From Lysobacteraceae bacterium (GTDB lineage: Bacteria > Pseudomonadota > Gammaproteobacteria > Xanthomonadales > Rhodanobacteraceae), in assembly GCA_004143945.1 (NCBI GenBank), contig SEHB01000006.1, positions 1-64,000 of the forward strand: DNA of 64,000 bases. The letters are read 5' to 3'. Shown here in pieces: positions 62,543 through 64,000 of the stretch (position 1 is its first letter; each line of letters begins with the position of its first letter). The translations under genes were made by a program, and so were the position numbers. Below the pieces are notes generated by a model. That model saw only the letters and a list, made by a program, of their open reading frames with translations. It ran no database searches and had not been told where the DNA came from.

Positions 62543-63228
62543 TCGCGGTCCCCGGCGATGCGCCCTTCGCGCAGTTGCAGGCTGCGTGCGCAGCGCGCGG
62601 CGAGCTTCGCGTCGTGAGTGACGAGCACGAGCGTCGTGCCGTGTTCGCGGTTCAGTTCGAACAGGAGGTCACCGACGCCGCCGCCGGTGCGCTGATCGAG
62701 ATTGCCGGTCGGCTCGTCGGCGAACAGCAGGCCGGGGCCGTGCACGAACGCGCGCGCGAGCGCGACGCGCTGCTGCTCGCCGCCCGAAAGCTGCGAAGGA
62801 TAGTGGTGCCGCCGCGCGCCGAGTCCGACCCGCTGCAGCGCGTCGGCCGCGCGCTCGCGCGCGTCGTCGCGGCCATCGAGGTCGAGCGGCAGCATCACGT
62901 TCTCCTCGGCGTTCAGCGCGGGCAACAGGTGGAAGCCCTGGAACACGAAGCCGACGCGGCTGCGACGCAGGCGCGCGCGCGCTTCCTCGTCGAGCTGGTC
63001 GAGGCGTTCGCCCGCGAGCGAGATCGTGCCCGAGCTCGGCCGGTCCAGCCCCGCGAGCAGGCCGAGCAGGGTGGTCTTGCCCGAACCCGAGGCGCCGACG
63101 ATCGCGAGGCTGTCGCCGTGGGCGACCGCGAGGCTCACGCGGTCGAGGATCGTCAGGCGGCCGTCGGGACCCTCGACGACTTTGCTAACCTCACTGGCCT
63201 CGAGTGCGAATCCGGTGTCCACGATCAT
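62539..63228 (-). CDS. ybbA: ABC transporter ATP-binding protein, YbbA-like
   Basis: 229 residues. LolD/MacB-type ATPase: Walker [18 protein letters not shown]-loop [12 protein letters not shown], signature [15 protein letters not shown], Walker [13 protein letters not shown] and switch His THDAKL. The start ATG (63226-63228) overlaps the divergent tesA ATG in one CATG. The gene order ybbP-ybbA/tesA is the same as in E. coli. Confidence 0.94.
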   Translation of the reverse strand: MIVDTGFALEASEVSKVVEGPDGRLTILDRVSLAVAHGDSLAIVGASGSGKTTLLGLLAGLDRPSSGTISLAGERLDQLDEEARARLRRSRVGFVFQGFHLLPALNAEENVMLPLDLDGRDDARERAADALQRVGLGARRHHYPSQLSGGEQQRVALARAFVHGPGLLFADEPTGNLDQRTGGGVGDLLFELNREHGTTLVLVTHDAKLAARCARSLQLREGRIAGDRE

Positions 63229-63856
63229 GCTGCGCTTCCTCTTCGTCCTGTTGTTCGTGTCGGGGACCGTTCCGGCGCTGGCCGCGCCGGTTCCACCGGT
63301 GCTGGTGCTCGGCGATTCGCTGTCGGCCGCGTACGGTATCGCGCCGGAGCAGGGCTGGGTGGCCCTGCTCGACGCGCGCCTGGCGACGGCCGCGCGGCCG
63401 CGCAAGGTCGTCAACGCGAGCATCAGCGGCGAAACCACCGCCGGCGGCCTCGCGCGCCTGCCCGCGCTGCTGGCCGAACACCGGCCTGCGCTGGTCGTGC
63501 TCGAACTCGGCGCCAACGACGGCCTGCGCGGCCTGCCGCTCGCGAGCGCGCGCGCCAATCTGTCGCGGATGCTCGCGGCGATCCGCGCGGCCGGCGCGCA
63601 GGCGTTGCTGGTCGGCATCGAGCTGCCGGTCAACTACGGCCCGCAGTACCGCGACGGATTGCGCTCCTTGTATCGGGACCTCGCGCGCGAATTCAACGTG
63701 CCATTGGTCCCGTTCCTGCTCGAGGGCGTCGCGCTCGACCCCGCGCTGATGCAGGAGGACGGACTGCACCCGAAGGCGGCTGCGCAGCCTGCCGTGCTCG
63801 CCAACGTCTGGGCCGTGCTCGAACCCGCGCTCGCGAAGCTGCGCGAGGCCTCCTGA
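63227..63856 (+). CDS. tesA: acyl-CoA thioesterase I / arylesterase TesA
   Basis: 209 residues. The signal peptide [19 protein letters not shown] precedes an SGNH-hydrolase fold: GDSLSAAYGI (nucleophile Ser), ASISGETTAGGL, LELGANDGLRGL, and the C-terminal DGLHPKAAAQ carrying the Asp-His of the triad. A periplasmic lipase, protease or thioesterase. Divergent from ybbA, with overlapping start codons. Confidence 0.94.
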   Translation: MLRFLFVLLFVSGTVPALAAPVPPVLVLGDSLSAAYGIAPEQGWVALLDARLATAARPRKVVNASISGETTAGGLARLPALLAEHRPALVVLELGANDGLRGLPLASARANLSRMLAAIRAAGAQALLVGIELPVNYGPQYRDGLRSLYRDLAREFNVPLVPFLLEGVALDPALMQEDGLHPKAAAQPAVLANVWAVLEPALAKLREAS

Positions 63857-63974
63857 CGCGCGTGGGTCGAACGGCACATGGCGGCGCCGCCCCGCGTTGG
63901 GTACCCTCAGGGCCCCCGCGTCCGGCCGGCTGCAGCGCCAGGCGCCCTCCACCCGCTGTCCAAGGACGCCTTCG

Positions 63975-64000
63975 ATGCTGCGCACGCGAATCCTGACCAT
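63975..64000 (+). CDS. start of a further gene (truncated by window end)
   Basis: ATG followed by codons for LRTRILT is the last in-window sequence, 118 nt after tesA. Only eight codons are visible, so the product cannot be named and even the coding status is provisional. Confidence 0.3.

Overview
This is a 64 kb piece of a visibly very GC-rich, gene-dense bacterial chromosome. The gene set (class-B-type PBP1b, YoaA/DinG, HemE, AroBK, PdxH, PilT, RsmE, BioA, type II secretion, NudE-CysQ-MazG, YbbAP-TesA), codon use and REP-like repeats fit a gammaproteobacterium of the Lysobacterales (Xanthomonadales). The secreted proteins ending in an IFxDGFE-like tag make me favour a Dokdonella/Rhodanobacteraceae-type organism. 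The placement is inference. I saw no rRNA or tRNA gene, prophage, transposase or CRISPR array, so this looks like core chromosome with many small dispersed repeats.

Layout. 0-5 kb: a large multi-domain glycosyltransferase (minus strand). 4.7-9.8 kb: mrcB, a small lipoprotein and yoaA/dinG. 10-13 kb: a secreted subtilase with its own promoter and terminator. 13.4-16.4 kb: a phospholipase D/ClsC-like lipoprotein, a DedA/TVP38-type membrane protein and an EEP-family phosphodiesterase, tightly packed. 16.5-19.7 kb: sdaA, a glutaredoxin-like protein and a delta-60-repeat secreted protein. 19.9-24.7 kb: a minus-strand block GTPase-YceI-cytochrome b561-YceI-GTPase, divergent from a 1185-residue propeller hybrid kinase (24.8-28.3 kb). 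28.6-31.7 kb: hemE, a WGR protein, aroB and aroK. 31.8-33.4 kb: exosortase H, dodecin and an OmpR-type regulator. 33.3-38.3 kb: glycerate-kinase-like, pdxH, a YqfO-like protein, a BtuF-like protein, yggT and proC. 38.3-44.4 kb: yggS, pilT, a BNR-propeller protein, rsmE and bioA. 44.4-50.3 kb: type II secretion genes gspG-H-I-J-K-L-M-N. 50.3-53.5 kb: an IMPase-family phosphatase, nudE, cysQ and mazG. 53.6-59.6 kb: secreted beta-helix, DUF4097 and MAM/Fn3-like proteins. 59.6-64 kb: a DUF486 protein, ybbP-ybbA, divergent tesA, and the start of one more gene.

Three themes stand out. (1) Export: the pseudopilin/assembly genes of a type II secretion system, an exosortase, and several secreted proteins, four of which carry a short shared [IV]FxD[GA]F[DE] tag, three of them at the extreme C-terminus. 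(2) Repeats: two families of short inverted-repeat elements. One, built of ATTCCCC/GGGGAAT units, forms part of the coding sequence of the cleavable leader peptides of GspG, GspH and GspJ. (3) Expression: several genes have a TAcaaT-type -10 box only 6-8 nt before the start codon, which predicts leaderless mRNAs, and two divergent gene pairs overlap their start codons in a single CATG.
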